Both the position numbers and the translations under genes were made by a program. From positions 25,437,508-25,501,507 of the forward strand of contig CM035808.1 in assembly GCA_020466095.1 (NCBI GenBank): 64,000 nt of DNA. Reading direction: 5' to 3'. This document shows positions 28,114-39,657 of the stretch, one piece after another. Origin of the DNA: Chlorops oryzae (Eukaryota > Arthropoda > Insecta > Diptera > Chloropidae). Position 1 is the first letter of the stretch. Each line of letters opens with the position of its first letter. The notes below the pieces were generated by a model, which was not told the origin of the DNA, did not search any database, and saw nothing but the letters and a program-made list of their open reading frames with translations.

Positions 28114-28488
28114 TTAATACTTTTATATTTTTTAATTTTTATTTTAATTTTAAAAATAAATGTCACTTGAAAACCGCAATAAAAGGTTTTGATGGTCTTC
28201 CTCTCCCAGAGAAATTTCTATTTCATTGCAAAAATGGTTAATGGTCAGAGAGAAACCGAAGATTGAAAAAGGTTGACAGTTATTGTCGAGCTCTGGTAGA
28301 TGGGGTATTCAAATTACAGTATGAACATATTCCCTCTAAAAGGCAGTTTGTATCTGATAGGATCATTCAATAATATTAAGATCACCACCATTTGTTCACA
28401 CTAAAATTTTTATCTCCTTCCATAACAGTACACAATCTGCAAGATTGTGGTAAAGAACTCTCGATAGTCAATAAAAATTACCATCGGG

Positions 28489-28724
28489 TATGTGAATATT
28501 TTTCCCTTTCCCGGGGAAATGTAATTCAAATCGAAAATTGATGTGATTTATTTCCCTTTACCAAGCTTGTGGGGAGATTTTAATTACATAATTCGGAAAA
28601 TTCATTTCCCAAGTGTAATCTGAATGTCATCCAAATTATCCCTCAATCTTGATAGAGGGAAATAAATCACATTAATTTTGGGAATTGAATTACCTCTCCC
28701 CAGGAAAGGGAAAACAATCACATA
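28489..28724. mobile_element. MITE with imperfect inverted repeats of about 65 bp
   Basis: The left end reads TATGTGA...TTTTCCCTTTCC. The right end is its imperfect reverse complement (GGAAAGGGAAAACAATCACATA), and the match continues inward to TGATGTGATTTATTTCCCT. Target-site duplication not resolved. Confidence 0.7.
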
Positions 28725-30134
28725 TCCGTATAGGAAATTTATATTTGAGCATTGATATTTTATTGTACCAGAAGTGAGTATAAGGAAATGGTTTCTCCTC
28801 TAGGAAGGACTGTATATTTTTGTTCGAATTCTTAAAAACTTATTTAAGAGCTAAACAGTAATATTAAGAAATTGAACATAAATGAGTAATTTTTGTTATA
28901 CGGCACTATCAGTACAGCTGAAATACACCTAAAGGATATATTAATGATATAAGCGAAAAAGCATTTCACAATTTAAATCGGAAGCGATGAAATTGATTAA
29001 TTTCATTTAATTATTGCCTTTAGAATGTGCCACTTTGGTTTCAGAAATTCGATTATAAAATATTTAAAAGGCAATACTTAAAGTCATCGCGTTCACTTTC
29101 ACATACATATTTTATACAGAAATAAATCTCAAGTGCATTGTGCATTGAAAAGTCCTTTGGATGCATTATGAATTCCTTGGAATCAAACTAAAAAAAAAAA
29201 TATTTAAAAAAATTGAAACGTGGCAGCATTTGGTTCTATTCTCTCCTGAATTTGCAGCTCTTTTCTGTTCAAATTCAATGGAATTTCTTCAAAGATTGTT
29301 GGTTTCATTCCTTATGTTTCCGTCCCAATAGAATTTCACTTTTATTATCCTGTTATATTACGAATCGCAAACTCGGAAAGCGTTACCATTGAATTTTCTA
29401 ACAATAATTTCAAAGAAATTTCTCCCGTTTCCTCAATATATTGCTCTGGATTGTTAGAATCGTTGCTTTGTGTGCTGGAGGATATTGTGAAGACTAGCTT
29501 TAAATTTCATTCATCTTGATTTCATTTTATATTTTTCAATATTTTAAGTATATATGTACATACAAGTCTTTCAAGGATTTATAAAAAATATTTTTGCTCT
29601 TTTGTCTGGATTTTTTAGATAATATTATAGAATATTAAAGACAAAAAAAAAATCGCTTCATTTCATTGTAAAAAAATTGAAATAAGAATCAACCGAGATG
29701 CCAAAACATTTACCTTCATTAATTTGAATAGTCGACCAAACAAAGCAATAATCAAATTTTTCTCTAACCTTCCACAAAAAAAAAGGAAATTCATTTTAAA
29801 TGCGTGAAAAATGCAAGCAAGAGCGAAAAGAACACAAATCAAGCCATAAAAAATCCTTTCCGTATGGACAAAAAAGTCGCACGGCTTCCATAGTTGACAG
29901 TTCAATTACACTAGTTTACAGTGGTTTTGTTGCCACCTTATACAGTTCTGTTATAAAAAGCGAGATAGATAGAGCAAAGACTTAAGACGCAAACGTAAAA
30001 ACAGTAATAAAAATCTTACGTAATTAATGGACAGACCCTAATTAGAAAAACATAAGTGCATATATGCTCTCTGTACTAACATCCAGTAAAAATGTGAGGA
30101 AACTGGTAGGAAAACAAATCACGCGTACGGATAG
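28725..30134. other. non-coding region with a solo PIF-type terminus
   Basis: No gene recognised. 30015-30038 (CTTACGTAATTAATGGACAG followed by ACCC) matches the right terminus of the miniature element at 38767-38924, but no partner end is present. Confidence 0.5.
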
Positions 30135-31241
30135 CCCAAGCAGCAAAATAGAGCGATTCGACCAGCAGCAAGTCGAATCGACATATTTTGGTTGAAAATA
30201 CCCTATTTCTGACCTATTTTCCGGCCTTAAATATGACCTAACTTAAAAGTCCGTTTCGAAGGTCCAAATTACCTCTATTCTACCTATTTCATGACTTCAA
30301 AGTCGCTTCGACTTCCAAGTCGATTTTTGGTCGAAAATAGGTAAAAAATTCCCTATTGAGTGACTTAAAATTGACTTAACTTTGAATTCGAAATTAGGTA
30401 ATTTTTCAAGGCAAACAGACCAATTTTTTGACTAAAATTCGACTTTAAAGTCCGTTTGACTTATAGGGCGAAATAGGGTCAAAAGTTGACTTATTTTGTT
30501 GCATGCTTCGACTTCAAAGCCGAGCGGACCTGATTTTTGGACTTCATAGTCGGTTTGACTTTAAAGTCGAAATAGGTCAAAATAGGTCGAGCTCCGCCAT
30601 GTTTTTCGAATGGCAAATTGAGAATTATTCTTCTGCATATGTTTTTTCTTTAAGAAAAACAATTTTTTTCAAGCAATATTTATTTAATTTCCATCAATGA
30701 GAAAGCCCCTTAAAAATGAAGAAGTAGAAGGAACACTTTCACGAAAAATCTCAGCGGGCATATGTTTTTGGGACTTATTAAGCGCAAAATAATTTTTAAT
30801 GAATTCCATATTTTATTTATTATTTATTTCTTAAGACATACGAAGAAGAAAATCTCTCGTTCATTTCTGCTTTCGAGTAATACGAATGACTGAGTAAGAT
30901 ATTATGTATTTATATCTTTCTCTGTTACTCTCTCTCTCTCACTTTTTTCGTTTCCTTTTACGTTCTCTTTCGTTTTACTCATAAGTCCAATTAGGTCGAG
31001 AATTGGTCATTGCGACTTCTTTTCGACTAATATTAGGTAAACGGACTTCTTTTCGCCCTGACTTTGAAGTCGAAATGCCCTATTATGACCTATTATTACC
31101 GCCAATAGACTTCCAATCTATTCCCCACTTACGTCGACTCGACGTCGAATCGACGTAATTTCGACCTATTTAGGTCAAGTAAATATTCTGACCTAATATA
31201 GGTAAGAATTTACCAATTTTCGACCTATTTTGCTACTTGGG
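30135..31241. mobile_element. non-autonomous TIR DNA element (1.1 kb) rich in GACCTATTTT motifs
   Basis: Starts CCCAAGCAGCAAAATAG and ends with the inverse CTATTTTGCTACTTGGG. The interior is a dense, degenerate array of GACCTATTT/AAATAGGTC and AGTCGA motifs on both strands. No transposase. A right-end fragment occurs in both copies of the 2.65-kb duplication. The superfamily is not assignable from the termini. Confidence 0.75.
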
Positions 31242-32236
31242 AGAGTGCTTGACCTCCATACATTTCTTGGTAAATTATAGAAGGAGTTGTCCTAGAACAA
31301 TGAATTTTGACATCGACGCTTTATTGCAAATATCTATGAAATTAAAAAAAAAATTAGAAATCAAACCACCCACCGAACCCCATCAACCATGAAAAAGGGC
31401 TGGACCCAAATTCCACAATTTTGAACCCACAGTTACAAAATTCGGAACATAGCTTACTGCTGTGCCCCAAAGTTGGAAAAGTTTAACTTCGTAACGCTGC
31501 CACGCCTACTTTTGTGCCGCGCCCACAAAAGTTGGCAAAGACTTTTTGCGGTTCTAATATTTTGGTTTTCCCTTAGTACAGCAATTCCCTTTCCAATGAT
31601 ACCAAATTTGCGACATTTCGTGATAATAAAAATTTTGATTTTGGTCGAAGCACTGTGCCCCATGTTATTGCAAATTAATATGGAGATTCACAGGATAGCA
31701 TACATAAAATTTCGAATTTTTTTTTCGATAAAAGTTAAACCGAAGATTTTTCACAAAATCAATGGTAGCTCCAAAACCAGAGCTGAGGGAAAATTTCCTA
31801 AAATGTTCCTTATATCACCAATACCACCCTAATCCAAAACTCTTAATAAAATCGCGGCAGCAAACAAGAACTTTAAATTTGTAAATTTGTGTTATCTATT
31901 CCTTAACTTCACACTTCACACTGAGATAGAAAATGACGACAAAAAAATTATATAAAAAAATCCTATCAATGAGCTTGAAACAGAAATAGAGGAATCCTCT
32001 TCGTGACCAATGCAGAAGGATTTGAATATAGTCGTTCTTTTTAAAAGATTTGGTCCCTTTAGTCTGGATTGTCTAAGTTCAACAAACCCCATAACAATTA
32101 ATATCGTTTTAGCACCGTTTTAACATATTCCCGACAATTCAATTTGAAATCAACTCGACTTTTTTGATGGCGACAAAACCCATTAGCGTAATGAAAAATA
32201 TGAAAGTGACACACTTTCTGGGCGCACGGCGTAAAC
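31242..32236. other. non-coding region, no gene recognised
   Basis: No recognised gene. 31430-31660 contains paired motifs of the type ACGCCTACTTTTGTG / GCGCCCACAAAAG, probably an old interspersed repeat. Confidence 0.45.
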
Positions 32237-32501
32237 AATGACCAGACTGGATGAGTGCATGTTTAGCACATTACTCGGCGCGGCACTTCGGATGCTTTGC
32301 ATGCGTGCATGAGTGAGTGCAGTGCGGATAAATGACAATTCATTTCTAGAGCTATTGCTATGGCAGCTAAAAACCCTCGACGGCATTAGCAAGCAAATCA
32401 AAAGCTAAAACATTTAATAATTTTCCGGTCTCGATTCAAAAGGATTGAGGACTGAAACGTTCCATGCATTTGCGGAGTTTATTCACTTGGATGGTTAGTA
32501 G
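32237..32501 (+). repeat. 270-bp direct repeat, copy 1
   Basis: AATGAC...GCATGTTTAGCACATTACTCG...TTCACTTGGATGGTTAGTAG, repeated at 32652-32931. Immediately followed by CAGGGTTGGCAACCG, a hAT-like terminus, and CGTAACCG repeats (to about 32575) with no partner end found. Confidence 0.85.
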
Positions 32502-32651
32502 CAGGGTTGGCAACCGTAACCGAAACCGTAACCGTAACCGTTTCAAAACGTTTCTTTTGATACCGTAATCCGTTACTAACTAATTAAACGAATATATTTT
32601 ATCGTTCGCATTCGTAATAAAAAATTAGGAACACTTTTCAGCTTTTAATGC

Positions 32652-32931
32652 AATGACTCAGACTGTGATGCAGTGCATGTTTAGCACATTACTCGGCAGC
32701 GACAAACTTCGGATGCTGAATTGCATGCGCTGCATGAATGAGTGCAGTGCTGCATAAATGACAATTCATTTCTAGAGCTATTCTATGGCAGCTAAAAACC
32801 CTCGATCGGCATTAGCAAGCAAAGTCATTAAATGCTAAAACATTTAATATTTCCGGTCTCGATTCGTAAAAGGATTGAGGACTGAAACGTTCCATGCATT
32901 TGCGGAGTTTATTCACTTGGATGGTTAGTAG
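32652..32931 (+). repeat. 270-bp direct repeat, copy 2
   Basis: Same block as 32237-32501. The two copies differ almost only by 1-4 base insertions or deletions (for example CTATTGCTATGG versus CTATTCTATGG). It ends where a hAT miniature is inserted. Confidence 0.85.
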
Positions 32932-33272
32932 TGTTGCAACGGATAGTGTATCCGGCCGAACGACGGATACCGAATACCTGGCTGGCCGCTAGGCCGGATA
33001 GTAAATTTTTTTTGTTATATGTTTTTCGGTTTTGAAGCGGCGGGGTACTGAACGGCGTACCACAATGATCCTGAGCGAAGCCGTTTGGAAGAACAAATTT
33101 CGAACGTTATTTTTTGACACAGCACACTTTTTAGTAGTGCTTTTTGCGAGTGATTGCACCGAACTGCAATGAAAGATCTCTGAAAATAGGTATCCGGTAT
33201 CCAGCCGGATACTAAATTAAACGCTGGATATGCCGGATACCGGATAGTGGCTGGATATCCGTTGAAACTCTA
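32929..33272. mobile_element. hAT-type miniature element with 8-bp target duplication
   Basis: Flanked by ATGGTTAG (32921-32928 and 33273-33280). Termini TAGTGTTGCAACGG and CCGTTGAAACTCTA are inverted repeats with two mismatches. Inner GGATA/CCGGATA motifs are repeated. No transposase. The 8-bp duplication and the TAGTG-type end fit the hAT superfamily. Confidence 0.85.
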
Positions 33273-33280
33273 ATGGTTAG

Positions 33281-34052
33281 AGCCGCTCGCATTGTTCTCT
33301 ACTGATAAAAATTTTTCTCTTCTAATCGAGATCGTTTCTTTTACTTGAGATTATTCTTTCGAGTCCAATTGTTTAGCGATTCTTAACCATCTCGATCATC
33401 CCAGCTTTTTCTGTAAGTCTTAAACAATTAATACGAATAAGTCAATATCAATTTGAATGCATATAAAGAGAAAATTCGAAAAAAAAAAATACTCAAGAGA
33501 TGGGTAGTGAGCACTTGTGGCATTTTCATTCCATACAAGGAAAAAAAAATATGACGTAATATGCACAATTTATCACAAGAAAAGCATTTCGATAAATGTG
33601 AGAAAAAATCTGCAAAAAAAATATTTTTTTATTGGAATTCAACATTATCAATCACTTTAAACTTAAAGTTACGATAAGTACTAAATTGGACAGAAGGGGA
33701 TATACATACGTATGTTAAGTATGAAAACAAGTATAAAACATTTAACAAAATAGTAAACGTAAAAAAATGATCTTTTTAACCTTATTACTTATGATAATTT
33801 TGAAATATATCTCCTTTTCCTTTTTTTTTTCATTTTGTTCTTGCTTAAGCTTCTCACATTATCACTCGGCGCTGATTGCCTACACTAAAGCTGTTTTTAA
33901 ATTTGACCCCTAAGATTGCTTTCAAACATGTCCAAATAATCCAAATAAGAAACGCTTCCAGAGAAGAGCAGTTTTTAACATACATATCTTCAAAAGCACA
34001 GCTATGGGAACTCGTGTTATTTGAACTAAAGACGCCATACGGGGAATATCCA
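33281..34052. other. probable 3' UTR and downstream region of the CASD1-like gene
   Basis: No gene on the plus strand. A candidate minus-strand poly(A) signal (TTTATT on the plus strand) is at 33628-33633, about 420 bp beyond the CASD1 stop. Confidence 0.4.
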
Positions 34053-36734
34053 CTAAAACATTCCATCGGATCGTCCAACCGGAACGAGAATTATAATGAA
34101 AATAATAAGATTTCTTATTACGAGCTTCCAGTCATTGGGAACAGCATATGGCAATAGAATTTGTGTGATGCGTTGAATTTCATGTGAAGCGCAGACGAAA
34201 ATGAACGACGTGATGATCATATTCAGTGTCGGAAAGCCAGGTAAAAGTACTAAAACACCATGGCGATCGGCAGCCAACCAAATATGATACTGACAAATGA
34301 ACAGTTCGAGCGATATTCGTCCGAACCAGGCGAAAAATGTTGAATAACGTGTCCTTAAAATTCCAGAGATATTGCGCAGAACTAAATACCCAACAATGGG
34401 TATGAAGAGTATATAGGAATGTATTTCTTCACCATTGTTTTCATTGCGGCATAAAAAGGAAAACGCTGTATAAAAAGCAACTCCAAGTAATGCAAACAAT
34501 GTGACAGTTATGGATGTACGACGTGCGAAGAGATTTCCATGATTATTATCATCGAAAATGCCGTATTTCTGTGCGCTATGAAAGAATGCAGCGAAAATCA
34601 TACCAAATGTACATGTATAGCGATCAAGTTTCCATTGATACCACCACTCGTGTATGTCATCATCGATGGTCACGAAAAGTGCTTTCCATGGACGGGTGAC
34701 AAAAATTCTCTCAAAGAAAACCTCAGACATGAAAAGTATGGTGATAACGCTAAAGCAACCAATGAACTTGCCAACTAAGTACAAATAATGTAAAGCATTC
34801 GAATCTACCGATTGTGAGGTAATACGCGGTGGCAGTGATAACAAGAAATACATGACGCACAACCAAAAAGATAACAACGGTACGAAAAAGTAAAACTGAT
34901 ATGGACGATTCATGCAGAAACACAAGACAACAGTCATAAAATTCGTACGAAACATGACCTGAAAGAATCGAACAAAACACGAATTTCCCGTCTGCCACAT
35001 ATGCGTAAAGTGCGTATAGCCGGTTAGAAATAGATATGCGCTTATTAATAACTTAATATGCATATGAATTGGTAAGATACGATGAGCACCGGTCATATAA
35101 TATATTAGAACGACCAATAAAATCCAGCCTTTCATCTCATCCGTTTGATCGCGATTAAGTACTTTGGTGAAACGCGAGTCCTCCGTAAAAAATAGACCCA
35201 AAGCAAAGACATATCCGACAGGTATCCAAAAACTGAACTCCGAATAGTATTTGTTCTCCTTCATAAAGAAATTCGTACGATCACAGAGATAAAAGTATGC
35301 CATTATAATGCCCAACATTGCCATTGCAGTAATTGGTATCGAAAAATCCATATACGCTGGCGCCGACGAAATATTGCTATTACCTTGACGCAATGGCGTA
35401 TACAAACGTCCTCGTACGTGCAGTAACCAACGTCTTAAACGAATCGCAATAGCCAATGCAATGCTAGAGAGTAATAGAATTTGGTATTAGCAAACGATTC
35501 AATTAAGTAAGTTATCAAAGCATTTACCAAACTCCAAAGAACGAATATGAAACAATCTGAAGATTCGTATATGGCTCGGCATTACTGCAGCATGTGCCAT
35601 CATTATAGTTCATATAATCATTACAGTACATATTAAGAAGTATTTGAACATTATGACGCAATCCTAATGGACACAAATTATAACCATCGATGGCTAAATC
35701 AAGAAGGCCATTCGAAATATGCCAAGCCGATGTCCATACTGTCGCATCAGAAATTCCAAGAACTTTATGCGCCACGCTATTCAAACGATCGATGTCATCA
35801 TTTCGCACCTCCTTCCAATTCAATGGCAGTTTTTCTTCATTCACACGATCTTGTAATTTCCATAAAACTTTGGATTTTTTTTCTATCAACCGATCGAACG
35901 GGATAACGAGACGTGTTAAATTCGTATTATAGATTTGAAGCAGCTCTTTTGTTATATTGCCAGCACGAAAATTGCGATGCGTAAAGCCAACAATGAAGAC
36001 AGCAGGCAATTGTTTAGCATCCTCGAATTTTGTCAACCTTTCGAGCAGTGTATTGGAAACCTCATCAGCGAATATATAAGTTGCTCGCATGCTTAATTTA
36101 TGATCTTGGAAATTAATATCCTGCGGCTTTGGTGTAGAATTGAATGTCATCTCCTTTTCTTCGTTTTCTTCATGAACATGTAATTGTTTTATAAAGCTTT
36201 GATAGAGCAGTCGTATGCTCTCGTCTCCAATAAAAACAAAATGATTTTGGTTACCCCAAAATGCTATGTAGCGTAAACAACGTCGTGTATCACTTAAAGG
36301 AAAAATAAGAGATAAAAACAACTATACCCAATAGCGTTGACATTTCCCTTACGTCTCAGAATATTTATGAATCATGCAACCATAAGGCTGCCACTCGTTA
36401 TTGCAGCAATCCTAAAAGGAACCGGCATGAATCGGAATATATATATATATCATAACAACCACTAAAAAAGTTTTACCTTAAAACGTCCTTTCGCCAAAAG
36501 CCATTGACATGAGTCGCTGCCTATTCAAATGAGAGAATAATTAAAGATACCAAAATGGACTCACATTACGCACCGTACTGCACATAAAGAATTCCATGAT
36601 AAACTACAAATCCTAATAACTATCAATAAAGCGATTTTCTTGGCATTTGTTGCGTTGAGTTGTTGGATTAATACTTCAGCTCTTGAGCGCCTGTTGCTTT
36701 CATTTAATACGTCCAACTCGATTTCCTCAGCCAT
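34053..36734 (-). CDS. CASD1: CASD1-like protein (sialate O-acetyltransferase homologue), 5 exons
   Basis: Homologue of the Golgi multipass enzyme that transfers acetyl groups to sialic acid. Exons on the minus strand: 36734-36574, 36520-36477, 36411-36353, 36292-35528, 35463-34053 (stop TAG at 34053-34055). All introns are GT-AG and phases agree from exon 2 on. Exons 2-3 encode the conserved segment DSCQWLLAKGRF ... WQPYGCMIHKYS. Exon 4 is the lumenal SGNH/PC-esterase-like domain. Exon 5 is the acyltransferase-3-like multipass part, with strongly conserved LNRDQTDEMKGW, YEWWY-like and FGRISLELFICQYHIWLAAD segments. Total is about 812 aa, against about 797 in human CASD1. Oddities: in exon 1 the frame from the ATG runs into a stop unless one base is removed near 36630-36640, or a cryptic donor is used. 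The SGNH motifs read GDES and DGYN where the human enzyme has GDS and DGLH, so the acetyl-transfer site looks degraded. Family assignment is very sure; activity is doubtful. It lies tail-out from the divergent Gemin4-like gene. Confidence 0.93.
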
Positions 36735-36956
36735 TTTTTGGTATTTATGAAATCATTTTTCTCCAGCAAACTCTCGATTTTAGAATTTTTTATTAATTTA
36801 GTATTGCTTAATAAATTGATAACCAAGGCGTTTTTGTTATTGTTTACATTTTAACTGTCAACGACTAAACCAGTGCTGCCACATTTACAAAACATGTACG
36901 TGATGATGTACCGCACATATGGTTTTTTCACACAAATTTACGTGATTTGTGATTTA

Positions 36957-37538
36957 AGGCTGGTCTCCAGTTCGGTAAGGAATGTCAGCAGAAATTTTCT
37001 ATTGTTTTCTCCGAGGAAAAAAGGTAGTACTACAGAACTTTTTAGTGCAACAGAGGCAATCTGTCATATGTAACATGTGTCAAAAAAGTGAAACGAAACA
37101 CAGAAATTCAAAAGGCGCGATTATAAACGTTCAGAATAAAAAGCGCGCAAATTCTTCTACTCTCTTTAACAAGCGATATTAATTCGCGTTTATTCTCGTT
37201 TGAGAAATTTATAAAGCGTTTTTGGTTTTTTTTGGGGTTTTTCTCCATGTTTTTTGAAAAAACCCGAAAAATGGATGCACTATTTCTATGCAATCACAAC
37301 TGACCCACCTCACTTGTCAAAATTTCTCAAAGAAACAATTCATTTGCAATTATTTCTGCTGATAGCCGGGGTTACCGTGCACATTTTATGTCAAAAAAAC
37401 GTATTAAAATATGTACTACTTTTTTGCCGAACTGGGGACTGCATGCAGAAAATTTCTTGAAGAAATATTTCTTAAGCATTTCTTTGGCTTTTTTTTTATA
37501 TGGAGTTTTTCATTCCTTGGGGAACTGGAGACCAGCCT
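36957..37538. mobile_element. PIF/Harbinger-type miniature element (582 bp)
   Basis: Perfect 17-bp terminal inverted repeats (AGGCTGGTCTCCAGTTC) flanked by a TTA duplication (36954-36956, 37539-37541). TWA 3-bp duplications are typical of PIF/Harbinger. No transposase. It lies between the CASD1-like start and the Gemin4-like gene. Confidence 0.85.
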
Positions 37539-37541
37539 TTA

Positions 37542-38766
37542 TTTTAAAACGGGTTTTAGGTATTTAAAAATTTTTCTTCTGGCAACATTGCATACAACCA
37601 GTATCTAGACATTTTTCAAATTTAGCCGACAGCTTTTACAGGAAGGATACATGAAAAGAGAATTCGCCTAATATGAAAGACGACATCAGCGTGTAAAAAT
37701 GAATCAATTTCGACATAAAATATTTTGAATTAACAACGGCAAATCCAATCATCAAAAAAAAAAATTGTTTAAAGTGATGCCACATGAAAAGTTTTCATAA
37801 CCCCTCAAAATAATAACTACTATGTGACAATGAAACATCCCAGCCGGAAATTTCACTACTTGTGCAGTACTTCCAAAGTGGTGAAAATTCATACTGCGAT
37901 TACTCGCATTACTAACCCTTACTTCAAATGAAGTTTGTTAGGAGATGGCCGCTATTTTAAGTACTTCAAAATTCATGTGTTATTCAGTAGATAGAGGAGT
38001 GTATGACCCTGGTCCGCATGAAAACTTCATTTGGGCAAAGAGTACATTCTACCTAACTGAATTGGATCCAACGACCATGATTACTTCATTTGAATATAGA
38101 GTGTATGCGGCTAACATGAATGAAAATATCATTTAGAAAAAAGTATGTGGTGCCAACGCGAATGACAATTACATATGAAAAAATAGTATACGCCGCGGGG
38201 ATCTCAGAGAAGAAGAAAAAGAATATTTAAAAAAAAAAATGGCGTATATGGCCATATTTCGTCACTTCGTGACTGTGACACATTTTCGCCTTTGGAAAGG
38301 CTTCAGAGTTTCAATTCTTAAAACATCTTAAATACAACAAAATTATAAAACTTTTGAGAATTGTAGCATGACAATTTCATAGGATCTTCATTCAAAATAG
38401 GAGTATACAACCCTCTCTCAAATGAAAATTTCATTTGAAAAAGGGTCTGTTGCAACGAGCTCTTGCTTCTGTGATATTTTCAATAGAAGATCGTTCGAAA
38501 AAGCACCAATTGGCCTCTTTAAAAATGAATGCTTCACTTCTTCTGCATTAATGATTTTTTCAAGCATGCGATAATGTCCGGCTGGGATGACACGCGTAAC
38601 GATGCATAGTTTATACTATAAACCAAATACGCATATAACCAGAAACCACTGTAATATTCTAAACAGTATTGTCAAAGTAAGATCAAGTTTAAAAATTGCA
38701 GGAATGTACAGTTTTGATTTAAGCGTTGAAAGGGATCATTTAAACTTGCACGTATCGAAAAGCTAA
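37542..38766. other. intergenic region, no gene recognised
   Basis: Between the divergent CASD1-like and Gemin4-like genes. Contains several AATGAAATTTTCATTTG-like degenerate repeats around 37927-38160 and 38413-38440, but no coding sequence. Confidence 0.45.
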
Positions 38767-38924
38767 GGGGCTGTCCATTAATTACGTAAGGGCGATTTTG
38801 ACCATATTTTACCCCCCCACGTAAGCATACTTTAGTATAAATCAGACACCCTTTATAAGCAGGCGTAAGATTTTTCGAACCCCCTCCCCACCCTTTTATG
38901 CTTACGTAATTAATGGACAGCCCC
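38767..38924. mobile_element. PIF/Harbinger-type miniature element (158 bp)
   Basis: Perfect 24-bp termini (GGGGCTGTCCATTAATTACG...) flanked by TAA (38764-38766, 38925-38927). The interior is only about 110 bp, with runs of C. A solo copy of the right terminus lies at 30015-30038. Confidence 0.9.
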
Positions 38925-39206
38925 TAACATGTTTCTCATGGCCGAAATGTTTTCGTACGGGATGTACGTAAGGATGTATGCGAATTTTACAGAAATAAGT
39001 TTTTTTCCTTTTTTATTTAATAAAATGAAAAAAATCTACTTAAAAGAGAAAAAATATTTGAGAGGGAATTTCGTGGAAAAAATGATTTTGAAAAAGAGAT
39101 AAGCGGCATTTTTCCGAATTTGGGGGATTTCGCTTTAAAAAAAAGTCTAAAAGCTCTGGTTTAGCGTGGACCTATCAAGCTTAGAAATCGTGTGGCAGCC
39201 CTGAAA

Positions 39207-39603
39207 CAGTGCTGCCAACTTAGGGTATTTTACCCTATTTTTGGGGGAAATTGATTTGAATTGTGTATTTTTTGGGGATAAAAAATGTTTAGGGTTTTTT
39301 TCGGGGAAAATGATAACTGAATCAAATTTTTTTTTCATTCATACCGCATAAAAATTTTCGCTTGTCTTTCATCCGAAACTCCCTTGTTTCTTAAACAGCT
39401 TCCACATGTACCAAATTTTTTCGGGTGGCATTCGATACATGGAAATGCTGACTTTTATCGATGCTTTTCTCACATCTCTACTTACGCCAATACAACGAAA
39501 AACGGTACACGCATTTTTACGGTATTTTAGTTTGAAATTGCCGGATTTTAGGGGTTTTTGAAATTAATTTAGGGGAAACATTTTTTTGGAGTTGGCATCA
39601 CTG
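39207..39603. mobile_element. hAT-type miniature element (397 bp) next to the Gemin4-like start
   Basis: Termini CAGTGCTGCCAACT and AGTTGGCATCACTG are flanked by a perfect 8-bp duplication CCCTGAAA (39199-39206, 39604-39611). The interior has TTAGGG/GGGGAAA motifs near both ends and no coding capacity. It ends 46 bp before the Gemin4-like ATG, so it probably lies in the 5' UTR or core promoter. Confidence 0.9.
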
Positions 39604-39657
39604 CCCTGAAAGCCGCATAAACAAACTACGAAAGCAAATTCAGTTCCCAAAGAAGTA

